In this document: positions 44,341 through 53,809 of the stretch, one piece after another | Position numbering within the stretch: the stretch's first letter is position 1 | Layout of the letters: the number at the start of each line of letters is the position of its first letter | Source: Vulcanimicrobiota bacterium | GTDB taxonomy: Bacteria > Vulcanimicrobiota > Vulcanimicrobiia > Vulcanimicrobiales > Vulcanimicrobiaceae | Direction: 5' to 3' | Length of the DNA stretch: 64,000 nucleotides | NCBI GenBank assembly: GCA_003168375.1 | Contig: PMSI01000001.1 | Location: forward strand, 1,302,001-1,366,000 | Notes under the pieces: generated by a model | What the model saw: only the letters and a program-made list of their open reading frames with translations | The model's database searches: none | Told to the model about the DNA's origin: nothing | Program-made: the position numbers and the translations under genes

Positions 44341-44540
44341 CGCGCGGCGGTACAGTCGGGGCAGCGGGCGCCTTGCAAGTACGTGCCGGTATTCTCGTAT
44401 TTCAGGCCGCACTGGCGGCACACGAGCGTCGGTTTCGGGCGCGCGGCGTCGCCGTCGTCGAGCGCTTGGAACATCGAGTCGATGGCGCGCTTTTCGCCGC
44501 TGCCCTTCGAACGGCCGAGGCGGCCGAGCAGATTCCACAT
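44337..44540 (-). CDS. Small zinc-ribbon protein
   Basis: A 67-residue protein. Four cysteines in two pairs (LVCRQCGLKYENTGTYLQGARC followed by PDC, shortened here to CRQCG and CPDC) form a zinc ribbon at the C-terminus. The N-terminus is basic and amphipathic (WNLLGRLGRSKGSGEKRA). The ATG has an excellent AGGAG site 4 nt upstream. The stop overlaps tail to tail with the TPR regulator's stop. The function is unknown; it may be a nucleic-acid- or protein-binding accessory. Confidence 0.75.
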   Translation of the reverse strand: MWNLLGRLGRSKGSGEKRAIDSMFQALDDGDAARPKPTLVCRQCGLKYENTGTYLQGARCPDCTAAR

Positions 44541-44599
44541 TCTCCTGAGTTGTCGACCGTCGTCGGCCCGAGCTTGAGCCGGGACGCTCCCGGCGCGCG

Positions 44600-45040
44600 C
44601 TAGGCTCGCGTCAGGGCTGCGTGCATGCCGGCCCAATCGTCGAGATCGTTGAGCGCGACGGCTTTCGTGTAGCCCGGTTCGTCGAATCCGAGCTGGGCGC
44701 GGCGATCGGCGAGCATCGTGTCCGGGAGATCGGCGTTTGCCACGCGCGCATTGATCGCCGCGATCGCCTCGGCCGTCAGCGCCGTCGCGTTCGCGCGCAC
44801 CCACGCCTCGAGCGTGAGATAGTCCGGTTTCTCTGTCTCGATGTACGATACGAAGGCGTCCCGGTCGATGCCGAGCGTCGTCGTGAGAAACTCGTCGAAA
44901 CCGCCGACGCCGTGCCGGTACCCCTCCGGCAACCTCCCGCAGCCGTGCAGGAGAATCTTCAGCCACACGCGCGGCAGGTGCTTCACTCCGAGCGGGCCCA
45001 TGACGGACGAGCTCAAGACGGGGACGATCGGTGCAGTCAT
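44600..45040 (-). CDS. DUF5069-like protein
   Basis: A 146-residue soluble protein. The segment [20 protein letters not shown] followed by [20 protein letters not shown] and [15 protein letters not shown] matches the DUF5069 layout, a small helical family of unknown function that often begins R-S-P-...-L-P-R-x-x-D-K. The ATG was chosen because the longer frame adds 21 residues that are not conserved-looking and overlap the divergent region. It is divergent from the amino-acid ABC operon, 68 bp away. Confidence 0.65.
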   Translation of the reverse strand: MTAPIVPVLSSSVMGPLGVKHLPRVWLKILLHGCGRLPEGYRHGVGGFDEFLTTTLGIDRDAFVSYIETEKPDYLTLEAWVRANATALTAEAIAAINARVANADLPDTMLADRRAQLGFDEPGYTKAVALNDLDDWAGMHAALTRA

Positions 45041-45108
45041 CTCGAAACGCCACTTCGCAGCTCGGCGCCAGGTATCCGGCGGACGGTCGGCGAGAAATTG
45101 CACATCTG

Positions 45109-45852
45109 ATGCCGACCCCCGCCGCCATCGAGTTCTCGGGCGTCCAAAAGTGGTTCGGAACCAACCACGTCCTGATCGACATCGACCTCACGATCGCGAC
45201 CGGCGAGGTGCTCGTCGTCATCGGCCCGTCCGGTTCCGGCAAGAGCACGCTGATCCGCTGCATCAACGGCCTCGAAGCCGTTCAGCAAGGCACCGTCGTC
45301 GTCGGCGGCAAGCAGCTCACTGCGAAGGGTGGCGAGCTCGCGGCGATACGGCGTGAGGTCGGGATGGTCTTTCAGGCCTTCCACCTCTATCCGCACAAGA
45401 CGGTGCTGGAGAACATCACGCTGGCGCCGATCACCGTCAAGCGCGTACCGCGCGAGCAGGCCGAGCGCGAAGCGCGTGCGCTGCTCGAGCGCGTCGACCT
45501 GCCGGAAAAGGCCGACGCCTACCCCGCGCAGCTCTCGGGCGGACAGCAGCAGCGCGTCGCGATCGCACGCGCGCTCGCGATGCAGCCCAAGGTGCTGCTC
45601 TTCGACGAGCCGACCAGCGCGCTCGATCCGGAGATGATCGCCGAGGTGCTCGACGTCATGAAGGCGCTGGCGCACACCGGGATCACGATGGTCGTCGTCA
45701 CCCACGAGATGGGGTTTGCGCGCGAGGTCGGCGACCGCGTCGTCTTCATGGATGACGGCCGCATCGTGGCACAAGCCCCGCCCGAACAATTCTTCTCCGC
45801 GCCCGGCAACCCGCGCGCGCAGCTCTTCCTCTCGAAGATCCTCGCCCACTAA
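45109..45852 (+). CDS. Polar amino-acid ABC transporter ATP-binding protein
   Basis: A 247-residue ATPase of the GlnQ/GltL class. Walker A is [19 protein letters not shown], the signature is [16 protein letters not shown], Walker B is [16 protein letters not shown], and the switch His is in [16 protein letters not shown]. It is the first gene of a four-gene import operon, 11 bp upstream of the binding protein. The order ATPase, binding protein, permease, permease is typical of glutamate/aspartate importers. Confidence 0.93.
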   Translation: MPTPAAIEFSGVQKWFGTNHVLIDIDLTIATGEVLVVIGPSGSGKSTLIRCINGLEAVQQGTVVVGGKQLTAKGGELAAIRREVGMVFQAFHLYPHKTVLENITLAPITVKRVPREQAEREARALLERVDLPEKADAYPAQLSGGQQQRVAIARALAMQPKVLLFDEPTSALDPEMIAEVLDVMKALAHTGITMVVVTHEMGFAREVGDRVVFMDDGRIVAQAPPEQFFSAPGNPRAQLFLSKILAH

Positions 45853-45863
45853 AGGAGTCCACC

Positions 45864-46742
45864 ATGACACTCGCTCGACGCGCCGTTCTCGCGGCGACCT
45901 GCTCCCTGGCGGCGACGCTCGTGCTGGGCGCCTCGGTTCCGTCCCGCGCCGCCGACGACAACTCGCTCGACGCGATCAAGAAGCGCGGCACGATCAAGAT
46001 CGGCGTGAAGTACGATGCCCCGCCGTTCGGCTCCCTGAGCCCGCAAACGAATCAGGTGACCGGGTTCGACGTCGACATCGCGCGCGCGATCGCCAAGAAG
46101 ATCTTCGGCTCGCCTGACAAGGTCGAGCTCGTGCAGGTGAAGAGCGACAACCGCATCCCGCTGGTGCAGAACGGCGACATCGACGCGTTCGTCGCGACCG
46201 CGACGATCACGCCCGCGCGCATGAAGACGATCGACTTCTCCAACGTGTACTACCGCGCGGGGCAGTCGCTGCTGGTCAAGAAGAACTCGACGATCAAGAG
46301 CTATAAGGACCTCGACGGCAAAGGCGTGTGCTCTGTTCAGGGCTCGACGCCCGAGCAGACGATCCGACGGCTCGTCCCCAAAGCCAACGTCGTCGTGTTC
46401 GAAACCTACCCCGAGTGCCTGACGGCGCTGCGCGGCGGCCGCGTCGACGCGGTAACGACCGACAACGTCATCCTGGGCGGCTACGAAGCGCAGGACCCGA
46501 ACAACCTCGAGCTCGTCGGCGGACTGTTCACCTTCGAGCCGTACGGCATCGGGATCCGCAAGGGCAACACGTCGCTCACGAAGGCCGTCAACGACACGCT
46601 GGCCGATCTCAAAAAGAGCGGCGAATACGCCAAGCTGCACCAGCAGTGGCTCAAGAAGCCCCTGCCGGCCGACTTCAACCAGTGGTACGACATGCCGGCG
46701 GCGACCGCGGCCGACCAGTTCGCGAACCAGAAGCCCGGCTAG
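45864..46742 (+). CDS. Polar amino-acid ABC transporter substrate-binding protein
   Basis: A 292-residue periplasmic protein with a signal peptide ending near SRAAD. The family-3 binding fold is clear: IKKRGTIKIGVKYDAPPFGS, TGFDVDIARAIAKKIFG, KVELVQVKSDNRIPLVQNGD, and FSNVYYRAGQSLLVKKN. The Arg in SDNRIP and the Asp in VDAVTTDN suit alpha-amino-acid binding, as in glutamate/aspartate binding proteins. AAGGAG lies 8 nt before the ATG. The ligand is probably glutamate, aspartate or glutamine. Confidence 0.92.
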   Translation: MTLARRAVLAATCSLAATLVLGASVPSRAADDNSLDAIKKRGTIKIGVKYDAPPFGSLSPQTNQVTGFDVDIARAIAKKIFGSPDKVELVQVKSDNRIPLVQNGDIDAFVATATITPARMKTIDFSNVYYRAGQSLLVKKNSTIKSYKDLDGKGVCSVQGSTPEQTIRRLVPKANVVVFETYPECLTALRGGRVDAVTTDNVILGGYEAQDPNNLELVGGLFTFEPYGIGIRKGNTSLTKAVNDTLADLKKSGEYAKLHQQWLKKPLPADFNQWYDMPAATAADQFANQKPG

Positions 46743-46748
46743 GCGCCG

Positions 46749-47393
46749 ATGGATTGGTCGGTCCTGGGCGAGAACGCCGGTGCGCTCGCCCAAGGGCTGC
46801 TGATCACGCTCGAGGTCTCGGCGCTCGCGCTGCTCCTGGCGCTGGTGCTCGGCGTGATCGTCGCGACGCTGCGCGTGGCGCCCTCGCCGGTGCTGCGCCG
46901 GATCGGCACGGCGTACGTCGAGTTCCTGCGCAACATCCCGCTGCTGGTGCAGCTGTTCTTCCTGTTCTTCGCGCTGCCGAGCATCGGGATCCGGCTCGAC
47001 GCGTTCGTCTGCGGCGTGCTCGCGCTCGGCGTCTACACCTCGGCGTTCGTCGCCGAAGCGATCCGCAGCGGGATCGCCGCGGTTCCCACGGGCCAGCTCG
47101 AAGCGGGCTTGTCGAGCGGGATGGGCTACGCGACCGCGATGCGGCTGATCGTGCTCCCGCAGGCGATCGCCAAGACGATCCCGCCGCTCGGCAACACCAC
47201 GCTGAACCTGATCAAGAACTCCTCGCTGGTCAGCACGGTCTCGGTGCTCGACATCCTCGGCACGGCGAACCTGCTCGGCGCGCGCTCGTTCCAGTACGTG
47301 CCGATGTTCGTCGGCGCGGCGATCTGCTATTTGATCCTGACGCTGCCGACGGCGTTCGCGGTGAACCTGCTCGAGAAGCGGTACGCGCGATGA
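46749..47393 (+). CDS. Polar amino-acid ABC transporter permease 1
   Basis: A 214-residue inner-membrane protein with about five helices and the HisM/GltK-type EAA loop (GQLEAGLSSGMGYATAMRLI, then VLPQAIAKTIPPLGNTTLNL). It ends by overlapping the second permease by 4 bp. Two permeases of this type usually form a heterodimer. It is 6 bp downstream of the binding protein gene. Confidence 0.92.
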   Translation: MDWSVLGENAGALAQGLLITLEVSALALLLALVLGVIVATLRVAPSPVLRRIGTAYVEFLRNIPLLVQLFFLFFALPSIGIRLDAFVCGVLALGVYTSAFVAEAIRSGIAAVPTGQLEAGLSSGMGYATAMRLIVLPQAIAKTIPPLGNTTLNLIKNSSLVSTVSVLDILGTANLLGARSFQYVPMFVGAAICYLILTLPTAFAVNLLEKRYAR

Positions 47394-48046
47394 CCGATCT
47401 CGGCTGGCTCTTCAATCGCGGCACGCTGACGTTCCTCGCCGGCGGGCTCGGCGTCACCCTGGAGCTCGCCGCGATCGCGATCGCCGTCTCGTTCGTCGCC
47501 GGGATCGTGCTCGCGCTCGGGCGGCTGTCGCGCTTCCGCCCGCTCAGCGTCGCCGCGACGATCTACATCGAGGGGATGCGCGCGCTGCCGGTGCTGCTCG
47601 TCATCTTCTTTTCGTATTTCGCGCTGCCGCGCATCATCGGCGTGAAGCTCGATCCGTTCGCCGCCGGCGCGATCGCGATGTCGGCGTTCACCGCCGCGCT
47701 GGTCGCGGAGATCGTACGCGCCGGGATCCTCGCCGTCCCCAAGGGCTTGGTCGAGGCCGCGCAGTCGCAGGGCCTCTCGGCAGCGCAGATCCTGCGGATC
47801 GTCACGCTGCCGATCGCAGTCCGGCAGATGATGCCGGCGCTGGTCGCGCAGTTCGTGACGCTGCTGAAGGACACGTCGCTCACCGCGGTCATCGGGATCC
47901 TCGAACTCACCCGCCGCGGCCAGATCGTCTTCGCGCAGCCGCCGTTCCAGCCGATCCCCGTCTTCGCCCTGATCGCGCTCGTCTATTTCACGGCGAACTT
48001 CGGTCTCGCGCAGATCGGCCGCCGGCTCGAAGCCCGCACCCTCTGA
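47390..48046 (+). CDS. Polar amino-acid ABC transporter permease 2
   Basis: A 218-residue permease paralogous to the previous one, with the EAA loop GLVEAAQSQGLSAAQILRIV followed by TLPIAVRQMMPALVAQF. EGMRALPVLLVIFFSYFALP is the typical first-half motif of GltK/GltJ proteins. The ATGA overlap fixes the start. It completes the amino-acid importer. The formate dehydrogenase maturation gene follows after 36 bp and is unrelated in function. Confidence 0.92.
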   Translation: MTDLGWLFNRGTLTFLAGGLGVTLELAAIAIAVSFVAGIVLALGRLSRFRPLSVAATIYIEGMRALPVLLVIFFSYFALPRIIGVKLDPFAAGAIAMSAFTAALVAEIVRAGILAVPKGLVEAAQSQGLSAAQILRIVTLPIAVRQMMPALVAQFVTLLKDTSLTAVIGILELTRRGQIVFAQPPFQPIPVFALIALVYFTANFGLAQIGRRLEARTL

Positions 48047-48082
48047 AGCGGCCGCTGCCGGCGATAGGGAATACGGGGTGAC

Positions 48083-48946
48083 ATGAGCGATCAACCAGGC
48101 GGCGTTCGGCCGACGCTCGACACGGCGCATCCGCTCTTCGGCCTGGGCTACGCGGAGCCGCTCGTCCGCCGCTCGTTCCTGCGCGTCTCGGACGACGGGG
48201 CGGCCGAGGACTCGGCGACGGTCGCCGAGGAGACGCCGGTGGCGCTGGTCTACAACGGCTGGCCGCACGTCGTGATGATGTGCACGCCGGCCGACGTCGA
48301 GGATTTCGCGTTCGGGTTCACGGTGACCGAAGAGATCGTCTCCGCGCTCGGCGAGATCGAGCGCGTTGTGGCCGTCCGGAGCAGCCAAGGGATCGAAGTC
48401 GAGATCGTGGTCCCCGAGGCCGCCGCCGACGCGCTGCGTGGCCGCGGCCGCGCGCTGGTCGGCCGGACCGGCTGCGGTCTCTGCGGGGTCACCACGATCG
48501 ACGACGCGCTGCGCCCCGGCAAGTCCGTCACGCCGCGCGCGACGATCGCGCCGGCCGCGCTGTTCCGGGCCGGCGACGAGTTGCCGAGCTGGCAGCACTA
48601 CAACGAAGGGACGGGCGCCGTCCACGCCGCCGGCTGGGCGACCGGGGAGGGCCGAATCGTGCTCGCCCGCGAGGACGTCGGCCGCCACAACGCGCTCGAC
48701 AAGCTGATCGGCGCGATGCTGCGGTCCGGCCTCGATCCGGCCGACGGGTTCGCGATGGTGACCAGCCGCGCCAGCTACGAGCTGGTCCAGAAGTGCGCCG
48801 TTGCCGGGATCTCGCTGCTGGCGGCGATCTCGCGCCCGACCGGTCTGGCGATTCGCATGGCGGACTCAGCCGGCATCACCCTGGCGGCGCTGCTTCGCGG
48901 CCACAGCGTCAACGTCTACAGCCACGCCGAGCGACTGGAGCGCTAA
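48083..48946 (+). CDS. fdhD: Formate dehydrogenase accessory sulfurtransferase FdhD
   Basis: A 287-residue protein that transfers sulfur to the molybdenum/tungsten bis-MGD cofactor of formate dehydrogenase. The catalytic cysteine loop GRTGCGLCGVTT and the C-terminal motifs REDVGRHNALDKLIGA, VTSRASYELVQKCAVAGI and SRPTGLAIRMADSAG are all intact. It is the first gene of the formate dehydrogenase cluster, 88 bp upstream of the catalytic subunit, and acts in the cytoplasm before the enzyme is exported. Confidence 0.95.
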   Translation: MSDQPGGVRPTLDTAHPLFGLGYAEPLVRRSFLRVSDDGAAEDSATVAEETPVALVYNGWPHVVMMCTPADVEDFAFGFTVTEEIVSALGEIERVVAVRSSQGIEVEIVVPEAAADALRGRGRALVGRTGCGLCGVTTIDDALRPGKSVTPRATIAPAALFRAGDELPSWQHYNEGTGAVHAAGWATGEGRIVLAREDVGRHNALDKLIGAMLRSGLDPADGFAMVTSRASYELVQKCAVAGISLLAAISRPTGLAIRMADSAGITLAALLRGHSVNVYSHAERLER

Positions 48947-49034
48947 CTCGGACAAGGGAACCCACGGTCGATCCGGAAGCCGCTCGGCTGGACGGTTAAG
49001 CTCCACAGACGGCTGCTCGAGAGGTTGTTCGCTG

Positions 49035-52000
49035 ATGGCGACGGTTACACGTCGAGGGTTTCTCAGCTTGGCGGGAATTGGCACCGCCGGCGTCCTTGTC
49101 GGTTCTGAACTGGGTTTCGACCTTGCGCAGGCGACGCAGATCAAACAGCAGCTCCGCATAGCTGGAGCGACGGAAGCGCACTCGGTGTGCCCGTATTGCG
49201 CGGTCGGTTGCTCGATCATCGCGTACACGCGCAAAGCAGCCGACGGCAGCGTCAAAGTGCTGCAGATCGAGGGCGACCCCGACAGTCCGGTCAACGAAGG
49301 CCGGCTCTGTCCCAAGGGCGCGACCGCGATGCAGCTCGCGACGTCGGACCGGCGCGTCGAGCAGCCGCTCTATCGCGCGCCCGGCGCGACCGCGTGGCAG
49401 AAGATGTCGTGGGACGACATGCTCGACAAGCTCGCGCACCGCATCAAGGATTCGCGCGACCGCACCTTTGTCGCGACCGACAAGAAGGGCAACCTCGTCA
49501 ACCGCACCGACGGCATCGCATTCGCCGGCGGCGCGACCTTCAGCAACGAGGAAGGCTACCTCGCCGCGAAGGTGATGCGCAGTCTCGGCCTCGTCTATTT
49601 GGAGCAGCAGGCCAGGGTTTGACACGGTCCGACGGTCGTCAGTTTGGCGGCCACCTTCGGACGCGGCGCGATGACGAACCACTGGCGCGATATCAAGAAC
49701 GCCGACGTCATCATGATCAACGGAGCGAATCCTGCCGAGGCGCATCCGGTCGGGTTCCAGTGGTTCATGAAAGCCAAGCTCGACCCGACCAAGGGCCCGG
49801 GCAGCGGCGGCGGCGCCAAGCTGATCCACGCCGATCCGCGCTTCTCGCGGACCTCGGCCGTCTCCGACATGTACCTGCGGATCCGCACCGGAACGGACGT
49901 CGCGTACTTCGGCGGCCTGATCAACTACGTGATCCAGAACAACAAGTACCACGACGAGTACGTGAAGAACTACACCAACGCCTCGTTCATCATCAACAAG
50001 GATTACAAGTTCAAGGACGGCCTGTTCTCCGGTTACGATGCGAAGAAGCGCACCTACGCGGTCGAGACCTGGGCGTACGACAACGAACCCGGCCCCGACA
50101 AGTACGCGAAGCGCGACGAGTCGCTGAAGGATCCGCACTGCGTCTTCCAGCTCATCAAGAACCACTACTCGCGCTATACGCCCGAGATGGTCCAAACGAT
50201 CACCGGGATCCCGAAGGAAGATTTCCTGAAGGTCGCCCAGATCGTCGGCGAGATGGGCCGGCCCGACAAGGTGATGACGATCGTCTACGCGGTCGGCCTC
50301 ACCCACCACACCACCGGCTCGCAGCTCATACGCTCGGCGGCCGTGCTGCAGCTGCTGCTCGGCAACATCGGCCGGCCCGGCGGCGGAATGAACGCCGAGC
50401 GCGGCCACGCCAACATCCAAGGCAACACCGACAACGCGATCTCGTGGGAGATTCTTCCCGGCTACCTGAAGGTGCCGCTGCCGGGTCAGAAGACAATCGA
50501 AGACTACGTGAAAGTCAGCGCGTCGAAGCGGCTGCTGGGGATCTCGTGGAACTTCTTCGGCACGAACTACAAGAAGTTCATCGTCAGCCTGCTCAAGACG
50601 TGGTACGGTGATTCCGCGAACAAGAGCAACGATTTCGCGTTCAGCTATCTGCCGAAGCCGGCCGGCAACTCGTCGTGGATGACGATCTACGATCAGGCGC
50701 TGCAGGGCAAGATGGAGGGCGTGATGCTCTCCGGGATGACTGCGGCGAGCATCGGCCCCGACAGCAACCAAGTGCTGACGGCGCTCTCGAAGCTGAAGTG
50801 GCTGGCCGTCATGGACCCGTTCCCGACGACGAGCTCCGAGTTCTGGCACGCGTCGGGGCTGAACCCGGCCGACGTCCAGACCGAAGTCTTCATGCTGCCG
50901 ACGACGCACTGGATCGAGAAAGACGGTTCGTTCGTCAACAGCGGCCGCTGGATGCAGTGGAAAGACCAAGTGATCCCGCCGGTCGGCGACTCCCGTCACG
51001 ACCACTGGATCGTCGCCGAGCTGTTCCACCGCGTGAAGGCGCTCTATCAGAAGGACGGCGGCAAGTTCCCCGATCCGATCGTGCACCTCACGATGGACTA
51101 CAAGGATCCACTGAAGCCGAGTCTCGACGAGATCGCGCGCGAGGTCAACGGCAAGGACCTCAAGACCGGCAAGCGCCTCGCGACGTTCGCGAAGCTGATG
51201 GATGACGGCACGACGACCTCCGGCAACTGGATCTACGTTGGCAGCTATCCCGAAAAAGGGAACATGGCCAAACGCCGTAAGGGCGTGCAAGATCCGGCCA
51301 AGAACGATCCGACCGGGATGGGCTTCTATCCCGAATGGGCGTGGACGTGGCCGCTCAACCGGCGCATCCTCTACAACCGTGCCTCCGCGGACATGAGCGG
51401 CAAGCCGTGGGATCCGAAGCGCGCCGGGATCGCGTGGAACGGTTCCAAATGGGTCGGCGACGTCCCTGACTACCCGCCGAAGATGAACCCCAAAGACCCC
51501 AAAGCCTGGCTGCCGTTCACGATGAACGGCGAAGGCGTGGCGCGGCTGTTCGCGTCCTCGATGCTCGACGGCCCGATACCGGAGCACTACGAGCCCGTCG
51601 AATCGCCGGTGAAGAACGCGCTGCACCCCGACATGTCCGCCTCGCCGACGGCATTCCTCTACGACAAGGCGGCGAAACGCGAGAATCGCTTCGGGACCCC
51701 CGATGAGTATCCGATCATCGCCACGACGTACCGGCTGACCGAGCACGAGCACTACGTCACCCAGCAGGTTCCGCACCTCGTGCAGCTACAGCCGGAGCCG
51801 TTCGTCGAAATCCCGACGGCGCTGGCGAACGAGCGCGGCGTCAAGACGGGCGACATGGTTCGCGTGCGCTCCAAACGCGGCAAGATCGAAGTGCGCGCGG
51901 TTGTGACCAACCGCGTGGGCCAACTCGACCTTGGCGGCAAGAAGGTGTACCAAGTCGGAATTCCGATCCATTGGGGCTACGTCGGCATCGCCGCCGAGAT

Positions 52001-52118
52001 GCACCCCGAAAAGTCGAAGTTCTGGATGGCGAACAATCTGACGCCGTTCGTCGGCGACGCCAACTCGCGCACGCCGGAGTTCAAAGCCTTCCTGGTGCAG
52101 ATCGAGAAGCTCGCGTGA
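49035..52118 (+). CDS. fdnG: Formate dehydrogenase major subunit, selenocysteine-containing
   Basis: A 1027-residue catalytic subunit when the in-frame TGA at 49620-49622 is read as selenocysteine 196, the same position as in E. coli FdnG. The context is EQQARV-Sec-HGPTV with SLAATFGRGAMTNHW following. A Tat signal (VTRRGFLSLAG) sends it to the periplasm. C52, C55, C59 and C92 bind a [4Fe-4S] cluster. HTTGSQLIRSAAVLQLLLGN and NIGRPGGGMNAERGHANIQG belong to the bis-MGD domains, and the C-terminal DUF-type cofactor domain is complete. The start has a good signal peptide. A SECIS-like hairpin lies just after the TGA. It oxidises formate to CO2. Confidence 0.93.
49620..49652 (+). promoter_or_regulatory. 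UGA selenocysteine codon and bacterial SECIS-like hairpin
   Basis: Downstream of the UGA, GGTCGTC (49634-49640) and GGCGGCC (49646-49652) can form a 7-bp stem with two G-U pairs, capped by the loop AGTTT. The exposed GU lies 20 nt after the UGA, in the range seen for SelB-binding hairpins of E. coli formate dehydrogenase genes. The CACGG sequence right after UGA and the loop sequence AGTTTGGC are also shared with E. coli fdnG as I remember it. Confidence 0.8.
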
Positions 52119-52984
52119 CCGCGGTGCTCCTCGAGACCGGCGAATGGTCGAAGCGCCGCCACCGGGCCGAGGACCTGAAAGCGCGGTGGCCGTTCTCGAC
52201 CGACGTGCTGACGTTCTACGCGGCGCTCCTGGAGGTCCAGGAGCGCGCGTTCCTCGGCGCGCTCGAGGACGCGCCGCGACCGGCAGCGGTCGCGGCGTAC
52301 GCGGCGGAGCGCGTGATGCCGCGAATCATCGAGCTCAGCGCCGCGAGCGGGCCGCCGGCACTGGTCACCGCCGTGCTCGGGCGTTTCGACGAACTCGACT
52401 TCGCAGCGACGATCGCCGGGTGGCTGCGCAGCGATGAGCTCCCGGCGATCGAGCGCTATCTGGCTCGCGCCGCGGCGGGTCCGGTCCTCGAAGCGCTCGG
52501 CGACGCCGCCGGTGCGGCCTGCGATGGACCGCGCGACGACCGCATGCACTGCCCGACCTGCGGCGGCCGCCCGCAGGTCGGCTACTTCGCGCCGTCGCCG
52601 GAAGATCTCGTGACCGCGCACCGCTATCTGGTGTGTTCGCGCTGCTCGGCGTCGTGGGCGTACGCGCGCCTGACGTGCGGAGTCTGCGGCGAGAACGACA
52701 CCGACAAGCTCGTCGTGTGCGGCGAGGTCGGCACCTCGCAGGCCGAGCTTTCCTCCACCCTCGTGAAACCGGGCGCGCCGCGCGCGGTGGTGCCGCCGGA
52801 TGCGCGCTTCCCGCACCTGCGCATCGACGGTTGCCGCACCTGCTCGCACTATCTGTTGACCGTCGACGTCGAGCGCGACCCGTACGCGGTCCCGCTCGTC
52901 GACGAGATCGGCGCGATCCCGCTCGACCTGTATGCCAGAGACCTTGGTCTCACGAAACTCGTGCCCAATCTCATGGGGATTTGA
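52115..52984 (+). CDS. fdhE: Formate dehydrogenase accessory protein FdhE
   Basis: A 289-residue cytoplasmic maturation factor. The C-terminal half contains rubredoxin-like metal knuckles: MHCPTCGGRPQVG, LVCSRCSASWAYARLTCGVC, and CRTCSHYLLTVDVERDP, the last being a family signature. The N-terminal half is helical and interacts with the catalytic subunit in known systems. It starts with a GTGA overlap on fdnG and ends 3 bp before fdnH. Placement of fdhE between the catalytic and iron-sulfur subunits is unusual. Confidence 0.92.
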   Translation: MTAVLLETGEWSKRRHRAEDLKARWPFSTDVLTFYAALLEVQERAFLGALEDAPRPAAVAAYAAERVMPRIIELSAASGPPALVTAVLGRFDELDFAATIAGWLRSDELPAIERYLARAAAGPVLEALGDAAGAACDGPRDDRMHCPTCGGRPQVGYFAPSPEDLVTAHRYLVCSRCSASWAYARLTCGVCGENDTDKLVVCGEVGTSQAELSSTLVKPGAPRAVVPPDARFPHLRIDGCRTCSHYLLTVDVERDPYAVPLVDEIGAIPLDLYARDLGLTKLVPNLMGI

Positions 52985-52987
52985 GTG

Positions 52988-53809
52988 ATGCCGGAACCAG
53001 TCGGATTCTTCACCGATACGAGCATCTGCATCGGTTGCAAGGCCTGCGAAGTCGCCTGTAAGGAGTGGAACCAGCTCCCGGGCAACACGCCGAAGTTCGG
53101 CGACGGCTTCGACAACACAGGCCAGCTCGATGCCGAGAACTACCGGCACGTCAAGTTCGTCGACCTCGTCGGCGACACGCCCATCGTGACCGGCAACGGC
53201 AACGCGTGGCTGATGATGTCGGACATCTGCAAGCACTGCACGAACGCCAGCTGTCTCGAGGTCTGCCCGACCAACGCGATCGTGCGTACCGAGTACAACA
53301 CGGTACTGATCCAGCAGGATGCCTGCAACGGCTGCCGTGATTGCATCTCGGCGTGCCCGTTCGGGGCGATCGGGTTCAGCGAGAGCAGCGGGACAGCGCG
53401 CAAGTGCACGATGTGCTACGACCGCCTGCAGGCCAACATGCAGCCGGCCTGCGCCAAGGCGTGCCCGACCCAGTCGATCCAGTACGGCACGCTCAGCCAG
53501 CTGCACCAGAAGGCCGACGCGCGTCTCGCGGCTCTCAAGAAGCAAGGCTATGACAACGCGCAACTCTACGGCCGCGACGATTCGATCTACGGCGGGCTCG
53601 GCGCGTTCTTCCTCCTGATGAACAAGCCCGAGGTCTACGGCCTGCCCAACAAGGACAACGCGGTCCTGCCGAGGCGCAACAACCGCATGGGCTATTTCGG
53701 AGGGTTCGTCACCGCCGCGATCGGGATCGTCGCCGGTTTGGTGGCGTTCCGCAGCCGCGCCGACGCACCGCCCGCGAAGGGCGCCGAACCTCCGGCGAGT
53801 GCACCGTGA
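52988..53809 (+). CDS. fdnH: Formate dehydrogenase iron-sulfur subunit
   Basis: A 273-residue beta subunit with four cysteine clusters for [4Fe-4S] centres: CIGCKACEVACKEW, CKHCTNASCLEVCP, CNGCRDCISACPFGAIGF and CTMCYDRLQANMQPACAKAC. After the ferredoxin part there is one hydrophobic helix near the C-terminus (GGFVTAAIGIVAGLVAF) that would anchor it to the membrane. It passes electrons from FdnG towards the NrfD-like subunit. ATG is used as start; GTG one codon upstream is possible. Confidence 0.93.
   Translation: MPEPVGFFTDTSICIGCKACEVACKEWNQLPGNTPKFGDGFDNTGQLDAENYRHVKFVDLVGDTPIVTGNGNAWLMMSDICKHCTNASCLEVCPTNAIVRTEYNTVLIQQDACNGCRDCISACPFGAIGFSESSGTARKCTMCYDRLQANMQPACAKACPTQSIQYGTLSQLHQKADARLAALKKQGYDNAQLYGRDDSIYGGLGAFFLLMNKPEVYGLPNKDNAVLPRRNNRMGYFGGFVTAAIGIVAGLVAFRSRADAPPAKGAEPPASAP

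Noticed and set aside
49600-49650. Reading fdnG as a nonsense-mutated pseudogene
   Set aside because: The stop is TGA, at the exact Sec position of the family, with conserved context on both sides and a hairpin downstream; downstream sequence is under clear coding constraint.
48996-51776. A 926-residue open frame on the minus strand across the formate dehydrogenase gene
   Set aside because: It is the antisense shadow of a high-GC gene: rich in Arg, Asp, Val and His with no domain, while the plus strand gives a complete known enzyme.
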